A DNA stretch of 22,526 bases from Desulfobacula sp. (lineage in GTDB: Bacteria; Desulfobacterota; Desulfobacteria; Desulfobacterales; Desulfobacteraceae). The notes under the pieces are model-generated. The model made no database searches, was not told where the DNA came from, and was given only the letters and a program-made list of their open reading frames with translations. Shown in pieces: positions 1 to 7,685 of this stretch. The stretch is from positions 1 through 22,526 of the forward strand of contig JAQICW010000080.1 of assembly GCA_027858355.1 (NCBI GenBank), read 5' to 3'. Made by a program: the position numbers and the translations under genes. How positions within the stretch are numbered: the first letter of the stretch is position 1; every line of letters starts with the position of its first letter.

Positions 1-1
1 A

Positions 2-193
2 TCAAGAAAAGATGAATACGAGGCTGATAGGTTTGCTGCAAAAACTGTTAAAGACAGCAGGCCTTTAATTAATGCATTAAAAAAACTGTCAGCCCATAAT
101 CTTTCAAATTTAACCCCCCACCCTTTTTACGTATTTTTAAATTATTCCCATCCACCTGTACTTGCCAGAATAAATACATTAAAATCCATATAA
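2..193 (+). CDS. M48 family (Ste24-like) zinc metallopeptidase, C-terminal fragment
   Basis: Reading frame 2 is open from the left window edge to a TAA. It begins S-R-K-D-E-Y-E-A-D-R-F-A and ends with L-S-N-L-T-P-H-P-F and an N-Y-S-H-P-P segment. That combination is characteristic of the C-terminus of CAAX prenyl protease/Ste24 M48 membrane peptidases, where the Glu of the E-x-E-A-D stretch supplies the third zinc ligand. The HExxH motif and the membrane segments would lie upstream, outside the window, so activity and topology cannot be judged. The stop codon ends exactly where the stop of the convergent hydrolase gene begins, leaving no intergenic base. The assignment rests on about 63 residues but the motif is distinctive. 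Confidence 0.8.
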   Translation, partial: SRKDEYEADRFAAKTVKDSRPLINALKKLSAHNLSNLTPHPFYVFLNYSHPPVLARINTLKSI

Positions 194-1123
194 TCAAACA
201 TCCAAAAACCCGTTAATGGCATCCCAGAGCTTGCGTTTAATTTTGACGTCCTCGAATAAAAGCTCATGAAATGCCCCTTTAATAGAAAGAAAGGTGCAGT
301 CAGGTAATTTTTTGCTCAATTCTTCCTGGGCTTTTGTGGATACAATTGAATCTTTTTGGGCACTGATAATCAATATGGGGGTGGTAATCTTGTCGATTAC
401 AGCATCTTGTTTTAAAATTTTAATGGATTCAAAGGCTGCATTCAGCCAACCCCATGTGATACCGCCGATGGCAAGGTCTGAATTTTTAGCAATCTCATTA
501 TGTAAAATCCAAAATGCTTTTGGGTCATGGCATAAATTATTGCCTTTAAATTTGGCTTTTTTAACAGAATAATCCCTTGATCCAGGGGTATATTTTTCTG
601 CAAATGATGTTTTAGCCAATTTTTTTGATAAAAATCCTGATATTGATTTCATCATGGCTGGAAGAGTAATATCAATCATGGGAGAAACAAGGACTGCTTT
701 TTTAATTTTTAAAGGATGCCTTTTCATGAATCGAAGAGCGATATGTCCACCCATGGAATGTGCCAGTATATAAACAGGCAATCCTTGAGATTCTATAACC
801 TTTGAATAGAGTGCTTCAAGATCATCCAAATAATCATCAAATCTTCTAATATGGCCTTTATGCCTGTTTTCAAGTTCTCGGGAAGACAGGCCCTGCCCCC
901 GCCAATCCGGGCTTACAACCATAAACCCTCTTTTTTGCAATTTTTTTGCAACCCCTTTATATTTTTCAATAAACTCGGATCTGCCATGCAATAAAAGAAC
1001 AAGGCCCTTTGCAGGCTTTTTGGAACTTTGCGCTATCCCATACCGAAGACTTAAATTTTTTTTTATTGAAAAATAATGATAGGAAAATATCGGGTCATCG
1101 GAAAGGTGGTTGTTATCTGTCAT
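194..1123 (-). CDS. Alpha/beta hydrolase, lysophospholipase/monoacylglycerol lipase-like
   Basis: This 309-residue protein has a serine-hydrolase fold of the PldB/Hydrolase_4 type. An oxyanion-hole L-L-L-H-G stretch lies at residues 43-47. The nucleophile elbow A-H-S-M-G-G puts the catalytic Ser at about 123, and the likely triad partners are Asp258 (A-Q-K-D-S) and His286 (G-A-F-H-E). The W-R-G-Q-G-L-S motif near residue 74 is typical of the monoacylglycerol lipase/lysophospholipase group. No signal peptide or membrane helix is visible, so it is probably cytoplasmic and acts on lysophospholipids or monoacylglycerols; the true substrate cannot be read. There is no strong ribosome-binding site before the ATG. 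It is transcribed divergently from the YfcE-like gene across about 130 bp and stops against the M48 gene, with no functional link to the cytochrome locus. Confidence 0.85.
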   Translation of the reverse strand: MTDNNHLSDDPIFSYHYFSIKKNLSLRYGIAQSSKKPAKGLVLLLHGRSEFIEKYKGVAKKLQKRGFMVVSPDWRGQGLSSRELENRHKGHIRRFDDYLDDLEALYSKVIESQGLPVYILAHSMGGHIALRFMKRHPLKIKKAVLVSPMIDITLPAMMKSISGFLSKKLAKTSFAEKYTPGSRDYSVKKAKFKGNNLCHDPKAFWILHNEIAKNSDLAIGGITWGWLNAAFESIKILKQDAVIDKITTPILIISAQKDSIVSTKAQEELSKKLPDCTFLSIKGAFHELLFEDVKIKRKLWDAINGFLDV

Positions 1124-1253
1124 GGAATTGTTTAAATCTTAAATGGAAATTTTTATATTCATTGAAAATTCGTACCAATTTTTCATAATTTAGTTGATTT
1201 GAATTCAATTCTATGAAATTTTATTTTTTTTAACAAGGGTAAAAATAAAACTG

Positions 1254-1766
1254 ATGAAAAAACTGATTGTTACTGCAGACCTGCACGGCAGTTATAGTTC
1301 ATGGCTAACCCTGAAAAATCTTTTAGGCCCTTTGGATGAACTTGTCATTGCCGGAGATCTTTTTGATACAAAATATGGCAATTTCACCCATATTGATTTT
1401 CAACCTGAATCCATAAAAAAAGATTTGACCAATTTTAATCACAGGTTTTATTATGTCTATGGAAATTGCGATTCTATTTCTTTTTTCCCAGGGTTTGAAA
1501 CTTTTCTGGAATTTAGCTGCTTCAACAAAAAGTTTTTTCTTTCCCATGGTCATCGTTCCTGCAAATATTCTTCAAATATCGATATTATAATCCAGGGCCA
1601 TACCCACCTTTGTTTTCTAGAAAAAAAATATGGGCAGATCTTTATGAACCCGGGGTCCATCACCTGTCCTCGAAACGGCATGTATACCTATGGTGTAATT
1701 GAAAACAATTGTGTAAGTCTTATAGAACTTAAAACAGGAAATAAATTAATTGCTGTGGACTTATAA
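1254..1766 (+). CDS. yfcE: YfcE/MJ0936-type metallophosphoesterase
   Basis: A 170-residue protein carries the full calcineurin-like phosphoesterase metal-binding set in order: D-L-H-G (Asp9, His11), G-D-L-F-D (Asp35), G-N-C-D (Asn71), S-H-G-H (His98, His100), G-H-T-H (His116, His118), then N-P-G-S. The short length, the G-N-C-D form and the closing N-P-G-S motif point to the YfcE subfamily of dinuclear-metal phosphodiesterases, usually active on artificial phosphodiester substrates and of uncertain physiological role. No export signal is seen. The Shine-Dalgarno is weak (an A-A-G-G-G run about 15 nt before the ATG). It is divergent from the hydrolase upstream and about 66 bp ahead of the ARMT1-like gene on the same strand. 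Confidence 0.88.
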   Translation: MKKLIVTADLHGSYSSWLTLKNLLGPLDELVIAGDLFDTKYGNFTHIDFQPESIKKDLTNFNHRFYYVYGNCDSISFFPGFETFLEFSCFNKKFFLSHGHRSCKYSSNIDIIIQGHTHLCFLEKKYGQIFMNPGSITCPRNGMYTYGVIENNCVSLIELKTGNKLIAVDL

Positions 1767-1832
1767 ATTGCCTGCAAAAATTGCAATGAAATGATACCAT
1801 GAACCAAATTTTTTTCCATAAATGGAGGCCAC

Positions 1833-3578
1833 ATGAAAAAAAACTAGGTCAGACCTGTTCGTGTTGGTGAAAGTCCTGATTTCGATGCCTGGTTTACTGC
1901 TTTTTTTCTTAAAAACAGTTTAGATCCCTTTGCCTATCCCACCAAGGTAGGCTCAAAGGAACAAATTGAATTTATGGTCTACCCTGAGAATGGAGAACGG
2001 TATTTTCCCTGTTCCGATAAAATGTTTAAGACTATCATGTCCAGAAAATATCCTCCTTTTTTAAAAAGCCGCTATCGACAGGTGTTCGACGGAATCATGG
2101 ACATGATTGACGAATTAATAGACTCTGAATATGATAACAAATTTTTAAAAGCATTGATCAAGATAAAATATGATGATGACATCCAAACCGGTCTTCTCAT
2201 ACCTTCCAGGCTTGAAAAAAAATTATACAAAATCTTTTTAAACCGCACACATATTGAAAATCCGTATTCAGAAGATAAAAAAGCTGTAAATAAAAAAATA
2301 AAAAAATTTATAGACTCTGACACCATGGAAAAAGCCTTAAACCAAATTGATGACTCATTACAAACCATTAAAGATCTCTCCTTATTTGAAATAAGGGAAA
2401 AAATCAAAGAGATTGAATTCCAAAGACGATTAACCCTGATCACACAAAATAGCCTGGGGGCCCTTAAAAATTCAGACATACCCTCATTAAGCAAAATTAA
2501 AAAAATCTTTAAAACCCCTATCAAAGGAGATGGTCTGTCGCCATTACTGGCGCTTGTCAAAGCCAGGAAACAAAAAATCCTATGGCTTGCCGATGAATCC
2601 TGCGAAGTTATTATAGATCTGACCATCGCCAAATTTCTTACCGATCTCGGACATGCAGTTATTTTTGCAGTAAAGGAAGCACCTATCTTTAAAAAAGTTT
2701 GCCTTGCAGATACCAGAACTGATCCTGTTCTGGTAAAAATACTTGAAAACGCACACTTTATTCATGAAAAAACCATCAGCAAAAACAACCTTGTAAAGCT
2801 TTTAAAACATGATAAAAATATCTATGTGGTGTCTGATGGGACTATGGAAAATTTAAATCTTTTGCTTGTTTCTACCACCTTTTCCAGAATTTTCAAAGAG
2901 GTGGATTGCGTCATATCACGGGGAAAGACCCAGAAAGAAAGATTGATTGATTCCCACTTCAGGTTTACCCAGAATATCATCAATATCAGCCTTGATAAAA
3001 ATCAATTGCTGATAACTTATAAACCCAAGCACCCCGGCTTCATCAAATTTTCCCACAAGGCACTGGAAGAAAAAGCCAACGAGATTATTGATCAAATGGA
3101 ATCTGCCAAGAAAAAAGGCATGACAGTGATGTTTTACAGCGGTATCATCGGTTCCATTCCTAGAAAAATTGATGTGGCAAAAAAAATAATGAGTACCTTT
3201 ATAGACTATTTACATAAACGATCTTCTGATCTTTTTATCATCAACCCTTCATTCTATTATGAAACTGGCATGGATGCAGACGATCTAATGTATATGTGGG
3301 AAATTGTTCAAAGAAGCTCATACATAGATATATGGAGGTTCCAGACATCAGACGATATTGGCAAAAGTTTTTCTCTTATGAATAAAAAGGTCCCGCCAGA
3401 ATGGATCGGCAAGGATTCAACCTATAGCACGGGCTGTACCATAGAGATGAGAATAGCCCAGGAGGTTCAAAAAGAAAATCCAGAAATGCAGCTCATTGGA
3501 CCCTCTCTGGATAAATTCATGCGCCGGAACGAATATGGGGTTGGGTCAATGTATGACCAGCGCCTTGCAGATTCATAA
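1833..3578 (+). CDS. ARMT1/DUF89-like protein with in-frame TAG at codon 5
   Basis: The longest uninterrupted frame starts at an ATG at 1974 (534 residues). Coding-like sequence in the same frame extends upstream to an ATG at 1833 preceded by a good Shine-Dalgarno (GGAGG at 1824-1828), but codon 5 is TAG (1845-1847). No ATG, GTG or TTG occurs in frame between that TAG and 1974. The C-terminal half resembles the DUF89/ARMT1 damage-control phosphatase fold: a D-E-S-C-E-V-I-I-D-L strand/helix, then G-H-A-V-I-F-A-V-K, then A-D-T. The usual Asp-Asn metal pair reads Asp-Glu, and the downstream Asn-Asp pair of the family reads Lys-Lys, so metal-dependent activity may be altered or lost. The TAG could be a nonsense mutation, a sequencing error or, less likely, a recoded codon. 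Family assignment is moderate. Confidence 0.55.
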
Positions 3579-3607
3579 GCCTTTGCTGTTAATCCTGAAA
3601 AAAGGCT
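3578..3607 (+). repeat. Stem-loop directly after the ARMT1-like stop codon
   Basis: Perfect 7-bp arms AGCCTTT (3578-3584) and AAAGGCT (3601-3607) enclose a 16-nt loop. The stem begins at the last base of the stop codon. On the plus strand it is followed by an A-rich rather than a T-rich tail, so it is not a canonical intrinsic terminator. It may protect the 3' end or be fortuitous. Confidence 0.3.
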
Positions 3608-3714
3608 AAAAAAAACAATTAATCTATCATGTTTGCTTTCAAAGTTTTGATGGTGCAAAAAGAATTGTTTTTAAATATATTGAAATGGAAACTATTTTTA
3701 GATTTTAACACTGA

Positions 3715-3720
3715 TATAAT
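3715..3720 (+). promoter_or_regulatory. Possible sigma70 -10 box for the dcyD-like gene
   Basis: A perfect TATAAT lies 20 bp before the ATG, with AAAGGA (3728-3733) as ribosome-binding site. No good -35 box is found at 16-18 bp, and the implied leader would be only about 14 nt, so this is a weak candidate in AT-rich DNA. Confidence 0.25.
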
Positions 3721-3740
3721 ACAAAACAAAGGAATACAAA

Positions 3741-4739
3741 ATGAATTTTACCAAATTTCCAAGACGAAAATACCTTCAAGGCCCAACCCCCATTGAATCT
3801 ATGCCTGCATTGAGCAAGGCTCTTAAAGGTGAGGTCAACCTCTATGTTAAACGAGATGACCTGCTTCCCGGTGCTGGAGGGGGTAATAAAACAAGAAAAC
3901 TTGAGTTTTGCATTGCAGATGCACTTGAAAAAGGCGCTGACACAATCATTACCTGTGGGGCTGTTCAGTCAAACCATTGCCGCCTTACTGCTTCATGGTC
4001 TGCAAAAGAAGGAATGGATTGTCACCTCATTCTTGAAGAACGGGTAAAGGGATCTTACAAAGAAGGGGCAAGCGGAAATAATTTTCTTTTTGAACTGTTG
4101 GGTGTAAAAAGTATAGGGGTTGTAGAAGCCGGCTCTGACATGATGGCAAAAATGGAAAAAAAATCTGAGGAACTTAAGATCGCAGGGAAAAAACCCTATA
4201 TTATCCCTGGAGGTGCATCCAATGATATTGGTGCACTTGGGTATGCTGCCTGTGCAGAAGAAACAATGACCCAGTTAAATGAGATGCGGTTAAAGATTGA
4301 TCATATTGTTGTTCCTTCCGGATCTGCAGGAACACACGCCGGTATGATTGCTGGAATGATTGGTGTAAATGGTGGCATCCCTATCTATGGCGTTAATGTT
4401 TCAAGGGCAAAGGATGTTCAGGAAGGACTTGTTTTTGATCTGGTCCAAAAAACATCAGAAAAGCTCGAAATAAAAAATGCTGTTAAAAAGGATGATGTTG
4501 TATGTTTTGATCAGTATGTGGTACCGGGTTATTCACTTCCTACTGATTCCATGGTGGAAGCAGTCAAACTTTTCTCTCAAAAAGAAGCCATTCTTCTTGA
4601 TCCAGTGTATTCCGGTAAGGCAGCCGCCGGTCTCATTGACCTGGTGCGAAAAGGTCACTTTAAGAAAGGAGCAAATATTTTGTTCCTTCATACTGGAGGA
4701 TCTCCTGCGCTTTATGAATATTTGGAAACATTCAGATAA
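3741..4739 (+). CDS. dcyD: D-cysteine desulfhydrase-like PLP enzyme
   Basis: A 332-residue fold-type II PLP enzyme of the D-cysteine desulfhydrase/ACC deaminase family. Visible features are the PLP lysine in G-G-G-N-K (Lys50), the Q-S-N-H substrate/cofactor loop (Ser77-Asn78-His79) and a glycine-rich phosphate-binding S-G-S-A-G-T-H near 193-199. Discriminating positions favour DcyD: D-P-V-Y-S (Tyr290, Ser291), where ACC deaminase has Tyr-Glu, and H-T-G-G (Thr318), where ACC deaminase has Leu. The expected reaction is D-cysteine to pyruvate, ammonia and sulfide in the cytoplasm. It has a good ribosome-binding site (AAAGGA). The next gene is an amino-acid racemase (interrupted), suggesting a former two-gene D-amino-acid unit. 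The gene is intact and full length. Activity on D-serine or other beta-substituted D-amino acids cannot be excluded. Confidence 0.82.
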   Translation: MNFTKFPRRKYLQGPTPIESMPALSKALKGEVNLYVKRDDLLPGAGGGNKTRKLEFCIADALEKGADTIITCGAVQSNHCRLTASWSAKEGMDCHLILEERVKGSYKEGASGNNFLFELLGVKSIGVVEAGSDMMAKMEKKSEELKIAGKKPYIIPGGASNDIGALGYAACAEETMTQLNEMRLKIDHIVVPSGSAGTHAGMIAGMIGVNGGIPIYGVNVSRAKDVQEGLVFDLVQKTSEKLEIKNAVKKDDVVCFDQYVVPGYSLPTDSMVEAVKLFSQKEAILLDPVYSGKAAAGLIDLVRKGHFKKGANILFLHTGGSPALYEYLETFR

Positions 4740-4765
4740 CGATTTAGTATTCTTGTAATCCATAT

Positions 4766-4800
4766 CTCCATGGGATAGTCATAAAGATATTCCCATGGAG
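4766..4800 (+). repeat. 10-bp perfect inverted repeat between dcyD-like and racemase genes
   Basis: CTCCATGGGA (4766-4775) and TCCCATGGAG (4791-4800) form a perfect 10-bp stem with a 15-nt loop. Each arm contains the palindrome CCATGG. No T-tract follows, so it is not a standard terminator. It sits in the 88-bp gap just ahead of the racemase ribosome-binding site and could be an attenuator, a processing or stability element, or an operator. Confidence 0.5.
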
Positions 4801-4827
4801 GGATACCGGATTTAGGGTATGACAATC

Positions 4828-5562
4828 ATGGTAAAAAAAGAAAAAATTGTAGGAATACTCGGCGGTATGGGCCCCGAAGCAACGATTGATCTTATGCAGC
4901 GTATCATACGCCTGACACCTGCTTTGGATGATATCGATCATATCAGGTGTATTGTGGATAATAACCCCAAAGTTCCGTACAGGATATAAGCAATTTTTGA
5001 AGGAGATGGAGAAGATCCCGGGCCCTGCATGGCAGACATGGGCAAACGACTTGAAACCTTTGGAGCCGATTTTCTTGTGATTGCATGCAATACGGCTCAT
5101 TATTATTATGATGAGATTCAAGAGGCAGTAAACATCCCTGTTATTAATATGATAGATCTTGTATCCCTTCATGTAAAAACAAATTTTCCTGATCAGGATA
5201 AAATAGGTATATTAGCCTCACCTGCTGTTGCCATGACAGGACTTTACAACAAAAGGCTTAAAAAACTTGGTATCAAGGATATATGGCCTGAACCAGATTA
5301 TCAGGACAACCTTTTCAATGTAATCAAAGAGGTCAAAAAAGGAAACACGGGCGCAACCATTCGCGATGCGTATAAAAAAGTCTGCGAGCACCTTTCAAAA
5401 AAAGGAGTTAAAACTGCCATTATTGCCTGCACAGAACTCAGTGCACTTGATAGCTCGCTTCCTATACACACTATTGATGCAGCCCAGGTCCTTGCAATGG
5501 AGATAGTTCAGATTGCCAAAAACTCAAAAAAACCTGGATCATATGCAGGACCTTTATTATAA
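4828..5562 (+). pseudogene. Aspartate/glutamate racemase family gene interrupted by in-frame TAA
   Basis: The frame opens at ATG 4828 (AGGG at 4814-4817 is well spaced; an ATG at 4819 is too close) and reads G-I-L-G-G-M-G-P-E-A-T, the signature N-terminus of aspartate/glutamate racemases. After V-D-N-N-P-K-V-P-Y-R-I the next codon (54, positions 4987-4989) is TAA. The same frame then continues without further damage through E-D-P-G-P, the first catalytic Cys in I-A-C-N-T-A-H and the second in A-C-T-E-L. One substitution in that codon would restore a normal protein of about 244 residues. A remaining ORF from ATG 5029 (177 residues) keeps both cysteines but lacks the N-terminal half-site. It follows the dcyD-like gene, suggesting linked D-amino-acid metabolism. 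A recent nonsense mutation or a sequencing error are both possible. Confidence 0.8.
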
Positions 5563-5581
5563 TTTTTTGAGAAACAGACAC

Positions 5582-5610
5582 AAAAAAATCAAACTGAAAG
5601 ATACTTTGAT
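5582..5610 (-). terminator. Possible intrinsic terminator at the end of the minus-strand operon
   Basis: On the minus strand, ATCAAA (5610-5605) and TTTGAT (5593-5588) form a 6-bp stem with an 11-nt loop, followed immediately by a T-tract (A's at 5582-5588 on the plus strand). The stem is short and AT-rich, so strength is doubtful, but it lies downstream of the last minus-strand reading frame. Confidence 0.4.
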
Positions 5611-5637
5611 CACCTCTTATAAAGATATGGATTAATT

Positions 5638-6135
5638 TTACATGCCTTTGCCAAACGGACAATAGGGGTGAACACATTCCGGACAATCCATGCATAAACC
5701 GCCATGCCCTAAAAAAGCCAATTCTTTATTCCCAATGTGCTCACCGATTAAGACCCTTGGCAGAATCAAATCCAAAACAGTCACCTTGTGATGAAGTCCA
5801 CAGGCAGGGACCCCTAAAATAGGAATTCCTCCAATATAAGCCACCATGAACATGGCACCCGGCAAGGCAGCGGCACCATAATGCATTTCACTGGCCCCAG
5901 CCTTTTGTATACCTTTTCGCGTAACATCATCAGGATCAACACTCATGCCGCCACTTAACAGAATAAGGTCACAGCCATTATCAATATGTTTCTCAATAGC
6001 CTGTTGAATAAGGGATTCATCATCAGGTGCAAACGCAATTCCTGATACGGTCGACCCGAGTTCCACAATTTTTTTGTTTAATATCGGAGCAAATTTATAG
6101 TCTATAAGTCATTTGCACACTTCATTGTCGGTGAT
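5638..6135 (-). pseudogene. 5'-eroded copy of a MoeA-like molybdopterin-binding protein
   Basis: The open part (from a GTG at 6066; 142 residues) matches the C-terminal half of the intact MoeA-like gene at 10350-11381, with about 70% identity by hand alignment. It keeps the G-G-M-S-V-D-P-D-D-V-T motif, the G-V-P-A-C-G-L-H-H stretch and the closing C-M-D-C/C-P-F-G-K-G cysteine tail. Homology continues upstream through L-I-D-Y-K-F-A-P, across a TGA (6109-6111) where the intact copy has Gly, and into I-T-D-N-E-V (to about 6135). A shifted frame with N-F-K-V-T-I then runs up to the cytochrome b stop at 6168. It is therefore a remnant of roughly residues 170-343 with a nonsense codon and a probable frameshift, the N-terminal half being deleted. 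It could only make a truncated protein. Confidence 0.8.
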
Positions 6136-6167
6136 AGTCGAACATTAATTGTAACTTTGAAATTGGG

Positions 6168-7685
6168 TCATTTAAATATCCTTATTAACTCTTCGGCATT
6201 TAGTATTCCATTGATCAGCAGATAGAGGCATAAAACTAATACAATACTTCCAAAAAGATAATAGAACCGACGACAAAAGACAGACGTTGGTTTAACTATT
6301 AAGCCAGGTAACTTTCCATTTGTTTCCAGGCGTTCAACCCAGGAAGATCGTTCATGTTGCAGTTTTTGTATATCAATGCTGCCTTCAAACATGACCAGAT
6401 CCATGGGGAAATGTTGCCGTCTCAGATGTCCGATAAAAAAATGTATGATAAAGACATGGCCCATAGCCAAAACAGCTTCAATACGATGGATCCACAGGAA
6501 AACATTAATTGTCCAACCCGGTATAAAACGGCTCGAAAACACGGGGCTGTAAAGTATTAGACCGGTGATGCCAAGAATAGTGATGCCCCAGAAAACAGCC
6601 CAATAATCAAATTTTTCCCAATAGGTCCAACGATCAAATTTAGGACATTCCCCAAGTCCCACAATCCATGCAGCGTGCCTAAAGGCTTGCCTGGCATCTT
6701 CTATCCGGGGGAGGAGGGAATCAGGACCAAAAAAACTATTGAGAAAATCTTTCAGGTTTATCGTCTTTAAAATATATACCAGATGAAAAGCAAGGGATAC
6801 AAGCATGAAAATTCCTGTTATCTTATGAATAAAAAGCGCGTTTGTATAACCGCCGAATAAAAATAATAAAAAGTGTCCCCAGTCCGTACCCGCATACATC
6901 CGGGACAGACCGGTACATGCCTGGGTGACAAAAGAAAGCATCAGGGCAAGATGAAATACCCTCTGGCTCGCAGTAAATCGTTTAATCCTTTGTTTTGAGG
7001 TATTAGATATATTTTTTTTAATTTTTTTATTCGGCCAGAATTCACGTATGCCCCACAATAGGGTGTGGGGTAAAAACAATGCAAACGTGCCTGCAGCAAT
7101 GGCAGTCATGGCCCAGAACACATAAAAAAGCAATGGAAAGTTTTTTTGCGTGGTTCTGAGGGCAGGATTGGGCTCATGAACAACATAGGCAGCAAAAGAT
7201 GCGTTGGCGCCTTTGTGACATTTGGCGCATACAAAGGCATATCGGCGGATGGGATTCATTGAAGAATAATAATGTTTTGTTCCGGCAATGGGCTCCCCAC
7301 CGTGGCACTGGCGGCAAGTAATTTTGGACCTGACCCTGTGCAGATTGTTGGCCTGTCCGGGATGGCAGCCAATGCAGGAACGAAATTGATAAAACCTGAG
7401 TCCCAGATGGGAATCTGTCATGTATCTGCGATGCTTTATTTTATCTGCTGTCGGAGAGATCTCAATCAACTTCTTTCTATCTATGGGTACCCTGGCTGTG
7501 GGCGGGTGTGATATTATGGGTCTGACTTCATGTGCGCCGGATTGCCGATTGGTGGCTTCCTGCTGCCGATAACGATAGATCTCTGATGTGACTTCCTTTT
7601 GTGCTTGTAATGGATCAGAGGCAAACAAAATCAACAGGACAAGTCCCGTTACAACCGATTTATATTTTATTGAACCCCCCATCAT
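6168..7685 (-). CDS. Triheme cytochrome c / cytochrome b (FdnI/HydC-type) membrane fusion
   Basis: A 505-residue protein begins with a signal-like hydrophobic segment (about 8-28). A periplasmic part follows with three CxxCH motifs (C104-H108, C124-H128, C153-H157). The rest is a membrane domain with about six hydrophobic stretches and helix-embedded histidines (V-F-H near 243, F-I-H-K near 289, F-H-L near 301, and W-I-H-R and H-V-F-I-I-H near 395-411) as in FdnI/HydC/thiosulfate-reductase cytochrome b subunits. This suggests a quinone-reactive diheme b unit fused to its own c-type electron relay, comparable in layout to Geobacter CbcL. The upstream octaheme gene's TAA directly abuts this ATG, indicating tight coupling; a second ATG follows at once. 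It probably passes electrons between quinol and the adjacent octaheme cytochrome. Confidence 0.78.
   Translation of the reverse strand: MMGGSIKYKSVVTGLVLLILFASDPLQAQKEVTSEIYRYRQQEATNRQSGAHEVRPIISHPPTARVPIDRKKLIEISPTADKIKHRRYMTDSHLGLRFYQFRSCIGCHPGQANNLHRVRSKITCRQCHGGEPIAGTKHYYSSMNPIRRYAFVCAKCHKGANASFAAYVVHEPNPALRTTQKNFPLLFYVFWAMTAIAAGTFALFLPHTLLWGIREFWPNKKIKKNISNTSKQRIKRFTASQRVFHLALMLSFVTQACTGLSRMYAGTDWGHFLLFLFGGYTNALFIHKITGIFMLVSLAFHLVYILKTINLKDFLNSFFGPDSLLPRIEDARQAFRHAAWIVGLGECPKFDRWTYWEKFDYWAVFWGITILGITGLILYSPVFSSRFIPGWTINVFLWIHRIEAVLAMGHVFIIHFFIGHLRRQHFPMDLVMFEGSIDIQKLQHERSSWVERLETNGKLPGLIVKPTSVFCRRFYYLFGSIVLVLCLYLLINGILNAEELIRIFK

Noticed and set aside
1845..1847. Pyrrolysine codon
   Set aside because: TAG is used as an ordinary stop by at least three genes in the window and no methylamine methyltransferase or pyl gene is visible; kept only as an alternative.
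2072..2632. Minus-strand open frame opposite the ARMT1-like gene
   Set aside because: It is antisense to a better coding frame, has low-complexity composition and no recognisable domain.
3741..4739. ACC deaminase
   Set aside because: Ser291 replaces the Glu and Thr318 the Leu expected in true ACC deaminases, matching D-cysteine desulfhydrase instead.
5029..5562. Independent small racemase gene starting at ATG 5029
   Set aside because: The upstream frame carries the conserved N-terminus of the same family, so this is the downstream part of an interrupted gene.
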